Shown: piece after piece, positions 1 to 9,102 of the stretch
Layout: every line of letters begins with the position of its first letter
How positions within the stretch are numbered: the first letter of the stretch is position 1
Assembly: GCA_902495155.1 (NCBI GenBank)
Contig: CABUWD010000036.1
Location: forward strand, 1 to 16,536
Source of the DNA: an uncultured Collinsella sp.
Lineage (GTDB): Bacteria; Actinomycetota; Coriobacteriia; Coriobacteriales; Coriobacteriaceae
DNA: 16,536 nucleotides
Direction: 5' to 3'
The notes under the pieces: model-generated
Told to the model about the DNA's origin: nothing
The model's input: the letters and a program-made list of their open reading frames with translations, nothing else
Database searches by the model: none
Translations under genes and position numbers: made by a program

Positions 1-1131
1 GAGCTGGTGCGCTCCCGCACGGGACTCACACTCGATCCGTATTTCTCGGCTTCCAAGGTGCAGTGGATCCTCGACAACGTCGACGGTGCGCGTGAGAGCG
101 CGGCGGCGGGCGACCTCATGTTCGGCACCATCGACACCTGGCTCATCTACAACCTCACCGGCGGCCAGGTCTTTGCCACCGACTACACCAATGCCAGCCG
201 CACGGCACTCTTTAATATCCATACGCTCGATTGGGACGACGACCTGCTGGCGCTCTTTGACGTTCCACGTTCCATGATGCCCGAGGTTCGTTGGAGCTCG
301 GGCGACTACGGTCGCGTCGCGAGCGACATCATGACCAACATGCCGCCCATCATGGGCGTGGCGGGCGACCAGCAGGCATCGCTGTTCGGCCACTGCTGCT
401 TCTATCCCGGCCAGACCAAAAACACCTATGGCACGGGCTGCTTTATGCTCATGAACACCGGTGACGAGATCGTCGAATCCAAGAATGGCCTGGTCTCCAC
501 CATCGGTATCGCTGCGGACGGCAAAGTCAGCTATGCGCTCGAGGGCTCTATTTTTGCCGCCGGTTCAACGATGAACTGGCTTCGCAACAACATGGGCATC
601 ATCTCGAGCGTGAGCGAGTCGGCACAACTCGCCGCTTCGATTAGCGACAACGAGGGCTGCTACTTCGTTCCCGCCTTTGCAGGTTTGGGTGCTCCCTGGT
701 GGGACCCGCATGCCCGCGGTATCGTGTGCGGTCTGACCGGCGCCTCGAGCCGTGCGACCATCGTACGTGCCGCCTGCGAATCCATGGCATATCAGAGCTA
801 CGACGTGCTGCGCGCCATGGAGCAGGACGTGGGGCTTTCGATTGAGCGTCTGTCTGTCGATGGCGGTGCCTCGCGCAACGAGTTCATCATGCAATTCCAG
901 GCCGACCTGCTGGATATCCCCGTGCTGCAATGCGAGACGGTGGAGACCACGGCAATCGGTGCCGCGTACTTGGCGGGTCTTGCCGTCGGCTATTGGGAAG
1001 ACCTGGAGGAGCTGGAGCAAAATGCCCAGATCGTTAGGACCTTCCTTCCCCACATGTCCGCCGAGCGCCGCGAGCAAAACCTTGCGGGCTGGCGTGATGC
1101 AGTCAGGCGCTCGCTCAGCACCTCACAGTAG
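1..1131 (+). CDS. glpK: Glycerol kinase, 5'-truncated by the window edge
   Basis: The frame is open from base 1, so the start lies upstream; about 376 codons of a usual ~500 are present. The enzyme phosphorylates glycerol with ATP to sn-glycerol 3-phosphate in the cytoplasm. Seen in the sequence: the stretch DPYFSASKVQWILDN, then FGTIDTWLIYNLTGG and DYTNASRTALFNIHTLDWDDD, all very close to bacterial GlpK. GVAGDQQASLFGH carries the catalytic-base Asp (codon at 367-369), and YGTGCFMLMNTG and DGGASRNEFIMQFQADLL mark the C-terminal FGGY ATPase half. The C-terminus looks complete. No glpF or regulator is visible because the upstream side is missing. No convincing terminator follows it, so read-through into the upp leader is possible. 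Identity is secure from these motifs. Confidence 0.96.
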   Translation, partial: ELVRSRTGLTLDPYFSASKVQWILDNVDGARESAAAGDLMFGTIDTWLIYNLTGGQVFATDYTNASRTALFNIHTLDWDDDLLALFDVPRSMMPEVRWSSGDYGRVASDIMTNMPPIMGVAGDQQASLFGHCCFYPGQTKNTYGTGCFMLMNTGDEIVESKNGLVSTIGIAADGKVSYALEGSIFAAGSTMNWLRNNMGIISSVSESAQLAASISDNEGCYFVPAFAGLGAPWWDPHARGIVCGLTGASSRATIVRAACESMAYQSYDVLRAMEQDVGLSIERLSVDGGASRNEFIMQFQADLLDIPVLQCETVETTAIGAAYLAGLAVGYWEDLEELEQNAQIVRTFLPHMSAERREQNLAGWRDAVRRSLSTSQ

Positions 1132-1178
1132 GGCTGCGATGGGCTGCTCGATACAACAAACCGCTAAACTTATGCATG

Positions 1179-1231
1179 GCGTGCGGCGGCAACATTGCTG
1201 CACGCCTTGTCAGCAAGGCCGTTTTGCGGCC
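1179..1231 (+). promoter_or_regulatory. Two hairpins in the upp 5' leader
   Basis: Arms 1179-1187 and 1197-1205 pair over 9 positions (one G-U) around a 9-nt loop. A second stem pairs 1217-1221 with 1227-1231 (GGCCG/CGGCC). They lie just ahead of the upp ribosome site and could be transcribed leader structure or a weak end to glpK transcription. I do not see a PyrR-type binding loop. A function is not shown. Confidence 0.35.
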
Positions 1232-1254
1232 GCAACGAAAGGGGCAATCAATCC

Positions 1255-1902
1255 ATGACCGTCACCTACGATGCGTCCCGTGTGACGCTTGTCGATCACC
1301 CGCTCGTCCAGCACAAGCTGTCGATCCTGCGCGACAAAAACACCGGCACCAACCAGTTCCGTCAGCTCGTGCGCGAACTCGCGCTTTTTGACGGCTACGA
1401 GGCCATGCGCGACCTGCCTATGGAAGACGTCGAGGTCGAGACCCCCATCACTACCGCCACGTTCAAACAGCTTGCCGGCAAGAAACTCGCCATCGTGCCC
1501 ATCCTGCGTGCGGGCCTTGGCATGGTCGACGGCATCCTCGACCTGGTGCCCTCCGCTCGCGTGGGCCACATCGGCATGGAGCGCGACGAGGTCACCCACG
1601 AGCCGCACGAGTATTACTGCAAGATGCCCAAGGATATCGACCAGCGCATCTGCCTGGTCGTCGACCCCATGCTCGCCACGGGCGGTTCGGCCGAGATGGC
1701 CATCAGCTACCTGCGCGAGCGCGGTGTCAAGGACATCCGCATGCTGTGCATCGTCGCGGCCCCCGAGGGCCTCAAGTCGCTGACTGAGAAGGACCCTGAT
1801 GTGCATATCTATACCTGCGCCATCGACGACCATCTCAACGAGGCTGCCTACATCGTTCCCGGCCTGGGCGACGCCGGCGACCGTATCTACGGCACGCTCT
1901 AG
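1255..1902 (+). CDS. upp: Uracil phosphoribosyltransferase
   Basis: This is a 215-residue cytoplasmic salvage enzyme that joins uracil and PRPP to make UMP. The ATG at 1255 is chosen over an in-frame TTG at 1195. It follows AAAGGGG (1238-1244) by 10 nt, and the protein then begins MTVTYDASRVTLVDHPLVQH, the normal UPRT N-terminus. PILRAGLGM (residues 82-90) and the PRPP loop DPMLATGGS (137-145) are intact, and YIVPGLGDAGDR (199-210) is the uracil-binding C-terminus. Length matches the ~208-residue family. It sits alone between glpK and the atp operon, with a 123-nt gap behind it. upp next to the atp operon is common in Gram-positive bacteria. Confidence 0.97.
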   Translation: MTVTYDASRVTLVDHPLVQHKLSILRDKNTGTNQFRQLVRELALFDGYEAMRDLPMEDVEVETPITTATFKQLAGKKLAIVPILRAGLGMVDGILDLVPSARVGHIGMERDEVTHEPHEYYCKMPKDIDQRICLVVDPMLATGGSAEMAISYLRERGVKDIRMLCIVAAPEGLKSLTEKDPDVHIYTCAIDDHLNEAAYIVPGLGDAGDRIYGTL

Positions 1903-1908
1903 TCGCTG

Positions 1909-2000
1909 GGCAAAACGTCCGCGGCTGCAAATACGAAGAAACGGTGCGCGCGGACGAACAAAAGGCGACCGCGCGCACTCCTGTTAACGGACGTTTTGCC
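1909..2000. repeat. Nested inverted repeat between upp and the atp operon
   Basis: An outer perfect 13-bp inverted repeat (GGCAAAACGTCCG at 1909-1921, its complement at 1988-2000) encloses an inner perfect 10-bp one (GTGCGCGCGG at 1944-1953, complement 1969-1978, 15-nt loop). The whole would fold as a two-tier stem of about 92 nt. It starts 6 nt after the upp stop. No uridine run follows the outer arm, so it is not a textbook terminator. It could end upp transcription, protect the 3' end, or be a small mobile palindromic element. Confidence 0.7.
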
Positions 2001-2093
2001 TTGCAGGGTTCGAGAAAAACGTATTACTGTACCTGCGGCATAAAGAAGGTCTTAAGAAAACGAACAGGTGCGTATTAACCGATGCTTTTTCGG

Positions 2094-2121
2094 TTGTACT
2101 TTAGCGATTGGCTCGTACAAT
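2094..2121 (+). promoter_or_regulatory. Candidate promoter of the atp operon
   Basis: A -10 like TACAAT (2116-2121, five of six matches to TATAAT) lies 16 bp after TTGTAC (2094-2099), a weak -35. Transcription would start near 2128, about 55 nt before the first operon gene. It is the best candidate in the 280-nt gap after upp. Confidence 0.5.
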
Positions 2122-2182
2122 AGTCACCAATGTTTGGCGGGAACTGTTCTGTGAAGCGTTAAAAAGGAAAGTGAGGACGCCA

Positions 2183-2494
2183 GTGTTTCAGATAGCCGAT
2201 CTGCTCGCTATCGTTGCAGGCGCCATCGCGGGCGCAATTGCCTTCCTTCCCTTTGTCTTTACGCTCAAGCCGGTTCTTGACGATAAACAGAATGCGGACA
2301 TGCTCAAGGGTATGGTGAGCTTGGCGGTCTCGGCAATCGCCCTGCTCGTCTTTACCTTGGTTGTGTTTGTGTTGTTCGGAGAGGCATTTCGCATGTTCCT
2401 CCTGGGCGAGGCGATCGGCTTCGTGGCCTTTATGGCCGCCTGCGCGGTTCGTGTCGCCAAGGCGCTGCGAGATCCTCATGAGGTCGAAAGGTAA
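2183..2494 (+). CDS. Small membrane protein in the AtpI position
   Basis: This is a 103-residue protein with three hydrophobic segments (about residues 5-28, 45-67 and 69-95) and a basic, charged end (RVAKALRDPHEVER). Its place directly before atpB is where many operons carry atpI, whose product helps c-ring or Fo assembly. I cannot confirm homology by motif, so the AtpI call rests on position and topology. The GTG at 2183 is preferred: AGGA (2174-2177) lies 5 nt upstream. An in-frame GTG at 2171 is also possible, but the TTG at 2108 would lie upstream of the proposed -10. The stop is 3 nt before the atpB start, so the two are surely co-transcribed. Confidence 0.7.
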   Translation: MFQIADLLAIVAGAIAGAIAFLPFVFTLKPVLDDKQNADMLKGMVSLAVSAIALLVFTLVVFVLFGEAFRMFLLGEAIGFVAFMAACAVRVAKALRDPHEVER

Positions 2495-2497
2495 GTC

Positions 2498-3301
2498 GTG
2501 GAAATTTTTGAAAAGCTGCCTGATGAGATTAATCATCTGGTCAGCGAGTTCAGCTCCACCCCTGTCGTGGGCGATCTGAGCTGCGGCATCACGCAGTACT
2601 CGTTTTGGCTGATCGTCTCCACGATCGTGCTCCTGATCGTCCTGGCCGTGTTCAAGAAGAAGCAGACCCTGGTTCCCAAGGGCTTCTTCGTCAACGGTTT
2701 CGAGTACATCATCGAGTACGTCGAGAACGATATCGGCAAGGGTGTCGTGGGTGAGAACTGGAAGAAGCACTTCCCGTTCCTGTGCTCGCTTTTCCTGTTC
2801 ATCCTGATCAACAACATGATCGGCCTGATCCCGGGAATGAAGCCCGGCACCGGCGCAATCGGCTCCACCGCCGCGCTCGCCATCTTCGCCTTCGTGTACT
2901 TCATCTACTACGGATGCAAGGCTCACGGCGTGATCGGCTACATCAAGAGCCTCGCCCCGCAGGGCGTGAGCTTCCCGATGAACGTGCTCGTGTGGGTCGT
3001 CGAGCTTTTCTCGACCTTCCTGCGCCTCATCACGCTCGCCGTCCGTCTGTTCTGCAACATGTTCGCAGGACACGTGGTCATGGGCTCGTTCGCCATCATG
3101 GCGAGCATGTTCATGCAGCCGCTGCTTCAGCAGGTTTCCGCGGCCCACGCCGTCGGCGCCCTGCCTTCGCTGGCCTGGCTTGCCATCCTCATCCTGATCT
3201 ATGCGATCGAGCTTGTGGTCGGCGCCATCCAGGCTTACGTCTTCACGGTCCTTACCGCCGTGTATGTCTCCGAGGCAGAGGAGGTCGCGGAGGAGGAGTA
3301 G
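2498..3301 (+). CDS. atpB: F1Fo ATP synthase subunit a
   Basis: This is a 267-residue Fo stator protein that forms the proton half-channels against the c-ring. It starts with GTG at 2498; AAAGG (2487-2491) ends 6 nt upstream. Several membrane helices are visible. The essential arginine is R183 in LITLAVRLFCNMFAGH. The final helix carries QAYVFTVLTAVYVSEAEE, including the conserved Gln (Q245) after E238. Relative to E. coli, the Glu219/His245 pair appears swapped: H192 at the 219 position and E238 at the 245 position, as in mitochondrial a subunits. The C-terminus is very acidic (EEVAEEE). It is the second gene of the operon. Confidence 0.97.
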   Translation: MEIFEKLPDEINHLVSEFSSTPVVGDLSCGITQYSFWLIVSTIVLLIVLAVFKKKQTLVPKGFFVNGFEYIIEYVENDIGKGVVGENWKKHFPFLCSLFLFILINNMIGLIPGMKPGTGAIGSTAALAIFAFVYFIYYGCKAHGVIGYIKSLAPQGVSFPMNVLVWVVELFSTFLRLITLAVRLFCNMFAGHVVMGSFAIMASMFMQPLLQQVSAAHAVGALPSLAWLAILILIYAIELVVGAIQAYVFTVLTAVYVSEAEEVAEEE

Positions 3302-3312
3302 TCTTCCGTTCG

Positions 3313-3409
3313 TGCCTTAAAGGTAAGGCAATTCGTTAAACCGCCGGTGCCCGTACCCATGGAGCCCGGCAGTTATAAAAAGGTTATCCTGCGTGAAATA
3401 AGACACGCA
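3313..3409 (+). promoter_or_regulatory. Hairpins in the atpB-atpE spacer
   Basis: The 124-nt gap before atpE is the longest within the operon. It contains a perfect 7-bp stem (TGCCTTA 3313-3319 with 3324-3330, loop AAGG) and a perfect 6-bp stem (TGCGTG 3390-3395 with CACGCA 3404-3409) ending 4 nt before the atpE ribosome site. A TATAAA at 3374-3379 could be an internal -10, but I see no matching -35. Such a leader could raise c-subunit output or stabilise a processed mRNA end, since the c-ring needs many copies. This role is inferred. Confidence 0.5.
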
Positions 3410-3425
3410 CGACAAAGGAGGAATC

Positions 3426-3620
3426 GTGGGAGTTATCGGTTACGGTCTCGGTGTTATCGGCGCTGGTCTTGCTATCGGCCTGTCTGCTCTGGGTGCTACG
3501 GGTGCTATGGCCCGTCAGCCTGAGGTCCAGGGCCGCGTGTTCACCGTCTTCATCATGGGCTCCGCTTTCGGCGAGGCTCTGGCTCTGATCGGCTTCGTTG
3601 TCGCGCTGATCGTTAAATAG
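3426..3620 (+). CDS. atpE: F1Fo ATP synthase subunit c
   Basis: This is a 64-residue hairpin membrane protein that forms the rotating ring. The GTG start follows AAAGGAGG (3414-3421) by only 4 nt, one of the strongest ribosome sites in the window. Helix 1 is glycine-rich (G5, G7, G9, G12, G14, G18). The loop is ARQPE (29-33). Helix 2 carries the ion-binding carboxylate E50 in GSAFGEALALIGF. Sodium-type ligands are absent: I17 stands where Ilyobacter has Gln32, and A51 follows the Glu where sodium types have Ser. A proton-coupled ring is therefore expected. It is shorter than the usual 70-80 residues because the N-terminus begins right at helix 1. Confidence 0.96.
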   Translation: MGVIGYGLGVIGAGLAIGLSALGATGAMARQPEVQGRVFTVFIMGSAFGEALALIGFVVALIVK

Positions 3621-3635
3621 CACGGAGCGTCAAGT

Positions 3636-4238
3636 ATGAATCTTTCATCCCAGAAGAGCGCGATCGCACTCTCCGCGTCCGCGGCCGCGCTGCTCATGCC
3701 GGTTTCCGCGTTCGCCGAGGACGGCGCTGCCGGTGCGGACATCCTCATCCCTAAGATGGCGGAGTTCATCCCGGCGCTTATCGCCTTCCTGATTATCTGG
3801 ATCGTGCTGGCCAAGGTCGCCCTGCCGGGCATCATGAAAACCATGGAGGAGCGCGGCAAGAAGATCGAGGAGAGCCTCGACGAGGCCGAGAAGACCAAGC
3901 AGGAGGCTATCGCCAAGCGCGCTGAGTCCGACTCGATCGTCACCGACGCCCGTCGTCAGGCTGCCGACATCGTTCTCGAGGCCCGTAAGGACGCCGAGTC
4001 CGAGCGTGCCCGTATCATCGAGGCTGCTCACAAGGAGGCCGAGGAGATCATCGCCAAGGCCCATACGACCGTCGAGGACGAGCGCAAGACCATCTACGCC
4101 GGTGCCGCGAGCTCCATCGCCGACCTGTCCGTTGCCGTTGCCACCAAGATCGTGGGCGAGGCACTCGAGGACGATGCCGAGCAGAAGAAGCTCATCGAGC
4201 GCTACATCCAGGAAGCAGGTAGCCTGAATGCCGACTAG
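3636..4238 (+). CDS. atpF: F1Fo ATP synthase subunit b
   Basis: This is a 200-residue peripheral-stalk protein with one membrane anchor (about residues 43-63, FIPALIAFLIIWIVLAKVAL) and a long charged helical coil (about 68-180). The ATG at 3636 has GGAG (3624-3627) 8 nt upstream. Unusually, the anchor is preceded by about 27 extra residues with the look of a signal peptide: K7, a hydrophobic Ala-rich core, then AFA at 25-27 before EDG. Ordinary b subunits start almost at the anchor. The gene lies 15 nt after atpE and overlaps atpH by 11 nt. Confidence 0.95.
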   Translation: MNLSSQKSAIALSASAAALLMPVSAFAEDGAAGADILIPKMAEFIPALIAFLIIWIVLAKVALPGIMKTMEERGKKIEESLDEAEKTKQEAIAKRAESDSIVTDARRQAADIVLEARKDAESERARIIEAAHKEAEEIIAKAHTTVEDERKTIYAGAASSIADLSVAVATKIVGEALEDDAEQKKLIERYIQEAGSLNAD

Positions 4239-4704
4239 CCGCTATCAGGACAAGGTGCTCGAGACCTACGCGCGTTCCCTTTTGGAAGCCGCCAAGGCCG
4301 AGAACCATGTGTTCGAGGACCTCGAGATGGTCGAGCGCTTGGCTTCTGCCAGCCCCGAGATCATCGCCGTGCTCGACACCATGTCCAAGCGCGACCAGCT
4401 CGACCTTCTTCCCAAGGTGGCAGCTGCCTTTAAGTATGTTGCCGAGGAAGACGAGGATGTAGTGGGCGTGACCGTCACCACGGCGATCCCGCTCGACGAC
4501 GAGCTGCGTCAAACCATCACTAAGAAATGCGAGCAGGACTTCGGCCGCAAGGTATTCCTTATCGAGCAGGTCGACCCGTCTATCGTGGGCGGCCTGGTGC
4601 TCGAGGCCCGCGGCGAGCGTCGTGACATTTCCGTCAAGACGCAGCTGCGCATCGCGCAGGAGACCCTCGCAAACTCTGCTAATTCGTACGGAGGTGAAGC
4701 CTAA
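4228..4704 (+). CDS. atpH: F1Fo ATP synthase subunit delta
   Basis: This is a 158-residue OSCP/delta family protein linking the b stalk to the top of F1. It is a little shorter than the ~177 residues of E. coli. The N-terminal helical domain begins RYQDKVLETYARSLLEAAK. The diagnostic C-terminal region is DPSIVGGLVLEARGERRDIS (residues 116-135), followed by a short amphipathic helix. The start ATG lies inside the end of atpF (11-nt overlap), and the stop overlaps the atpA start by one base, so translational coupling on both sides is likely. Confidence 0.94.
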   Translation: MPTSRYQDKVLETYARSLLEAAKAENHVFEDLEMVERLASASPEIIAVLDTMSKRDQLDLLPKVAAAFKYVAEEDEDVVGVTVTTAIPLDDELRQTITKKCEQDFGRKVFLIEQVDPSIVGGLVLEARGERRDISVKTQLRIAQETLANSANSYGGEA

Positions 4705-6302
4705 TGTCCGAAACCCTCAATGCCCAGGATATCGCCAAGAAACTGCAGGAGCAGCTCACGAGCCTCTCCGCGACGGTCGATACGCATGAGGTTTCAACGG
4801 TCGACGAGGTAGGCGACGGCATCGCGCGCGTCTCCGGCCTCAAGAGCGCCATGGCAGGCGAGCTTCTGGAGTTCAAGAGCTCCGATACCGGTGAGACCGT
4901 CTTCGGCCTTGCCCAGAACCTTGACCGTGACGAGGTCGGCGCCGTTCTGTTTGGTGCCGTCGACTCCATCAAGGAAGGCGACGAGTGCCGCACCACTGGC
5001 CGCATTATGGATATCCCCGTGAGCCGTGCCATGCTCGGCCGCGTCGTCAATCCGCTCGGCCAGCCCATCGACGGCCTGGGCGACATCGTCGCCACGCACC
5101 GTCGCCCCATCGAGTTCAAGGCTCCCGGCGTCATCGATCGTACCCCGGTGTGCGAGCCGGTTCAGACCGGTCTGCTCGCTATCGACTCCATGGTGCCTAT
5201 TGGCCGCGGTCAGCGTGAGCTCATCATCGGCGACCGTAAGACCGGTAAGACCGCCATCGCCATCGACGCTATCCTCAACCAGCGCGGCAAGGGCATGGTC
5301 TGCATCTATGTCGCCATCGGCCAGAAGGCCTCCACGGTTGCCAACATCCGTGAGACCCTCGCTCAGCACGGTGCGCTCGACTACACCATCATCGTTTCGG
5401 CCACTGCTGCCGATTCCGCCCCTATGCAGTACATCGCGCCTATGGCCGGTGCCGCTATTGGCGAGTTCTTCATGTACAACGGCGAGGACGGCAAGCCCGC
5501 CAGCGAGACCAACCCCGGCGGCCACGTGCTCGTCATCTACGACGACCTGTCCAAGCAGGCTGTGGCCTACCGTCAGATGTCGCTGACGCTGCATCGTCCG
5601 CCCGGACGCGAGGCCTATCCTGGCGACATCTTCTACCTGCACTCTCGTCTGCTCGAGCGTGCCGTCAAGATGTCCAAGAAGAACGGTTACGGCTCCATGA
5701 CGGCACTGCCGATCATCGAGACCCAGGACGGCGACGTCTCGGCCTACATTCCGACCAACGTCATTTCCATTACCGATGGTCAGATCTACCTGCAGTCCGA
5801 GCTCTTCTTCCAGGGCCAGCGCCCGGCAGTTGACGTGGGCATTTCCGTGTCCCGCGTCGGTGGCGATGCGCAGACCAAGGCCATGAAGCAGGTCGCCGGC
5901 AACCTCCGTCTGGACCTCGCTTCGTACCAGGAGCTCGCTGGCTTTACCCAGTTCGGCTCCGACCTCGACGAGGCTACTCAGAAGCAGCTGACCCACGGTG
6001 CTCGCATGACCGAGCTCCTGAAGCAGCCGCGTTACAAGCCGTTTGAGGTTGGCGAGCAGATCGTTACGCTGTTCGCTGGCAACGAGGGTTTCCTGGATGA
6101 CCTGGAGATCGCCGACGTGCTGCCCTTCCGTGCCGAGCTCATCGAGTACATGGACAATGGCTTTGGCTCGCTGCTCGACAAGGTTCGCGCCAAGAAGATC
6201 GATGATGACACCAAGGCTGAGCTCTTGCGCGTCATCGGCGACTTCAAGCAGCAGTTCATGGCCAAGCACCATTCGGATGTTTCTGGATCAGAGGAGAACT
6301 AA
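4704..6302 (+). CDS. atpA: F1Fo ATP synthase subunit alpha
   Basis: This is the 532-residue non-catalytic nucleotide-binding subunit of F1. GGAGGTGA (4690-4697) lies 6 nt before the ATG. The P-loop is GDRKTGKT (176-183), with Lys where most alpha subunits have Gln. VIYDDLSKQAVAYRQMS (278-294) and PPGREAYPGDIFYLHSRLLE (299-318) are near-invariant. The arginine finger is R384 in VGISVSRVGG. Between MYNG and HVLVIYDD there is an insertion of about 12 residues (EDGKPASETNPGG, 261-273) compared with Bacillus-type alpha. The tail is short and charged (SDVSGSEEN), without the long extension of mycobacterial alpha. Confidence 0.98.
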   Translation: MSETLNAQDIAKKLQEQLTSLSATVDTHEVSTVDEVGDGIARVSGLKSAMAGELLEFKSSDTGETVFGLAQNLDRDEVGAVLFGAVDSIKEGDECRTTGRIMDIPVSRAMLGRVVNPLGQPIDGLGDIVATHRRPIEFKAPGVIDRTPVCEPVQTGLLAIDSMVPIGRGQRELIIGDRKTGKTAIAIDAILNQRGKGMVCIYVAIGQKASTVANIRETLAQHGALDYTIIVSATAADSAPMQYIAPMAGAAIGEFFMYNGEDGKPASETNPGGHVLVIYDDLSKQAVAYRQMSLTLHRPPGREAYPGDIFYLHSRLLERAVKMSKKNGYGSMTALPIIETQDGDVSAYIPTNVISITDGQIYLQSELFFQGQRPAVDVGISVSRVGGDAQTKAMKQVAGNLRLDLASYQELAGFTQFGSDLDEATQKQLTHGARMTELLKQPRYKPFEVGEQIVTLFAGNEGFLDDLEIADVLPFRAELIEYMDNGFGSLLDKVRAKKIDDDTKAELLRVIGDFKQQFMAKHHSDVSGSEEN

Positions 6303-6307
6303 GCCCC

Positions 6308-7215
6308 ATGGCCAACCTTCGCGACATTAAGAAGCGAATCTCCTCGGTTACCACGACCAAGCAGATCACGCGCACGATGGAGATGGTCTCTACGGCCAAG
6401 ATCCGTCGTGCCCTCGATCGCTCCAAGCAGGCCGAGCCCTATAAGGAGGCGCTGACCGACGTCATGTTGACGGTCGCCGGCGACGCCTCCTGTTCGGGCA
6501 CCGATCCCATGCTGCAGAAGCATGAGAGCGTCAAGCATGGCCTGATTGTCGTTATTGCCTCGGACCGCGGCCTTGCCGGCGGTTTCAATACGACGGTGGA
6601 GCGCACGGCCGAAAAGCTCGCCGCTTCTTGGGCGAACGACGGCATCGAGTGCGAGATCATCGCGTGTGGGCGCAAACCGGTCACGTATTTCCGTGACCGC
6701 GCAAACGTCGTCATGCACTTTGAGGGCAACTCCTCTGAGCCCGATTTCAATCAGGCCCGCATGATCTCCTCTCATATCTGCGATGCGTATCGTGCCGGTG
6801 AGCTTGACCGTGTCGAGCTTGTCTACCACCACGCCAAGAACCGCGTGGATCAGGAGCTTCGCGTCGAGCATCTGTTGCCGCTCGACCCCGAGATGATCGC
6901 TATGGCCCACGGTCCGCGTAAGAACGAGACCGACGCCCCTAAGCGCATCTCGTCCACGTTCGAGTTCGTGCCCTCTTCCGAGCATGTTCTCGGCAAGCTT
7001 GTGCCGTCTTATATCCTGACGGTCATCTACCAGGCCCTGATCGATTCGGCGGCCGCCGAGCAGGGTGCGCGCCGCAAGGCCATGCACTCCGCGACGGAAA
7101 ACGCCACCGCGATCATCTCGACCCTTACCCGCACGTATAGTCGCGTGCGCCAGGCTTCGATCACGACCGAGATTAACGAGATCGTCGGCGGAGCCTCAGC
7201 ATTGGAGGAACAGTA

Positions 7216-7216
<1 letters not shown>
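6308..7216 (+). CDS. atpG: F1Fo ATP synthase subunit gamma
   Basis: This is the 302-residue central rotor shaft. The N-terminal helix MANLRDIKKRISSVTTTKQI and the following TRTMEMVSTAKIRRA are characteristic. The Rossmann-like middle contains VVIASDRGLAGGFN. The C-terminal helix ends with the gamma signature ITTEINEIVGGASALEEQ (residues 285-302). GGAG at 6293-6296 lies 11 nt before the ATG, and only 5 nt separate it from atpA. Its stop shares one base with the atpD start. Length is slightly above the Bacillus subunit (~286) with no obvious foreign domain. Confidence 0.97.
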
Positions 7217-8670
<1,454 letters not shown>

Positions 8671-8673
8671 GTT

Positions 8674-9066
8674 ATGCGTATCCGCATCGTGTGCCCCGTG
8701 AGCTGCGCCTATGAGGGCGACGCTGCGTTTGTGTCGATTCCGTCCACGGATGGCGAGTTTGGCGTTCTGCCTGCTCACTCCAGCGAGATCTGCACGATCG
8801 ACCGCGGTTACGTTCGCGTTTCCGATAAGGCCATGGGCACTGTCGACCACACGTTTGCCGTGGCCGGCGGCTATGCCCAGGTTGCGGACGATGTCGTGAC
8901 CGTTCTCGCCGAGCGCGCTTGCGATTTGGCGACCGTCGATGCCGACAAGCTTAAAGCTGATATTCAAGGTTTTGAAGAGAAGCTGGGTAATTTGTCGGAG
9001 GATGATGCACGCCGCGCCTACCTCTATAATGAAATCGCATGGTGTAAGCTCAAGCTTGCCCAATAG
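8674..9066 (+). CDS. atpC: F1Fo ATP synthase subunit epsilon
   Basis: This is a 130-residue subunit that binds gamma and the c-ring and can inhibit ATP hydrolysis. The N-terminal beta-sandwich includes GEFGVLPAHS (27-36), the family hallmark. The last ~45 residues (from DADKLKADIQ) form the charged helical hairpin. The ATG is 3 nt after the atpD stop and is served by GGGGGAG (8658-8664) inside atpD. It ends the operon. A perfect TATAAT (9025-9030) occurs in its 3' end, but no -35 goes with it at normal spacing. Confidence 0.96.
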   Translation: MRIRIVCPVSCAYEGDAAFVSIPSTDGEFGVLPAHSSEICTIDRGYVRVSDKAMGTVDHTFAVAGGYAQVADDVVTVLAERACDLATVDADKLKADIQGFEEKLGNLSEDDARRAYLYNEIAWCKLKLAQ

Positions 9067-9102
9067 TCAAACGATTTAGCGTTCGACCATTTGCGAACAC
9101 AT

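Noticed and set aside
2108..2182. Longer start (TTG 2108) for the AtpI-position protein
   Set aside because: It would begin upstream of the likely -10 (2116-2121), and the added residues are not membrane-like.
4794..6272. 492-codon open frame on the minus strand opposite atpA
   Set aside because: It mirrors atpA codon structure in a high-GC gene, has no family motifs, and would conflict with a clearly functional gene. The same applies to minus-strand frames opposite atpB, atpC/atpD and murA.
9025..9030. Perfect TATAAT inside atpC as a murA promoter
   Set aside because: It is the Tyr-Asn codon pair of a conserved protein region and no -35 fits at 15-19 bp; kept only as a remark.
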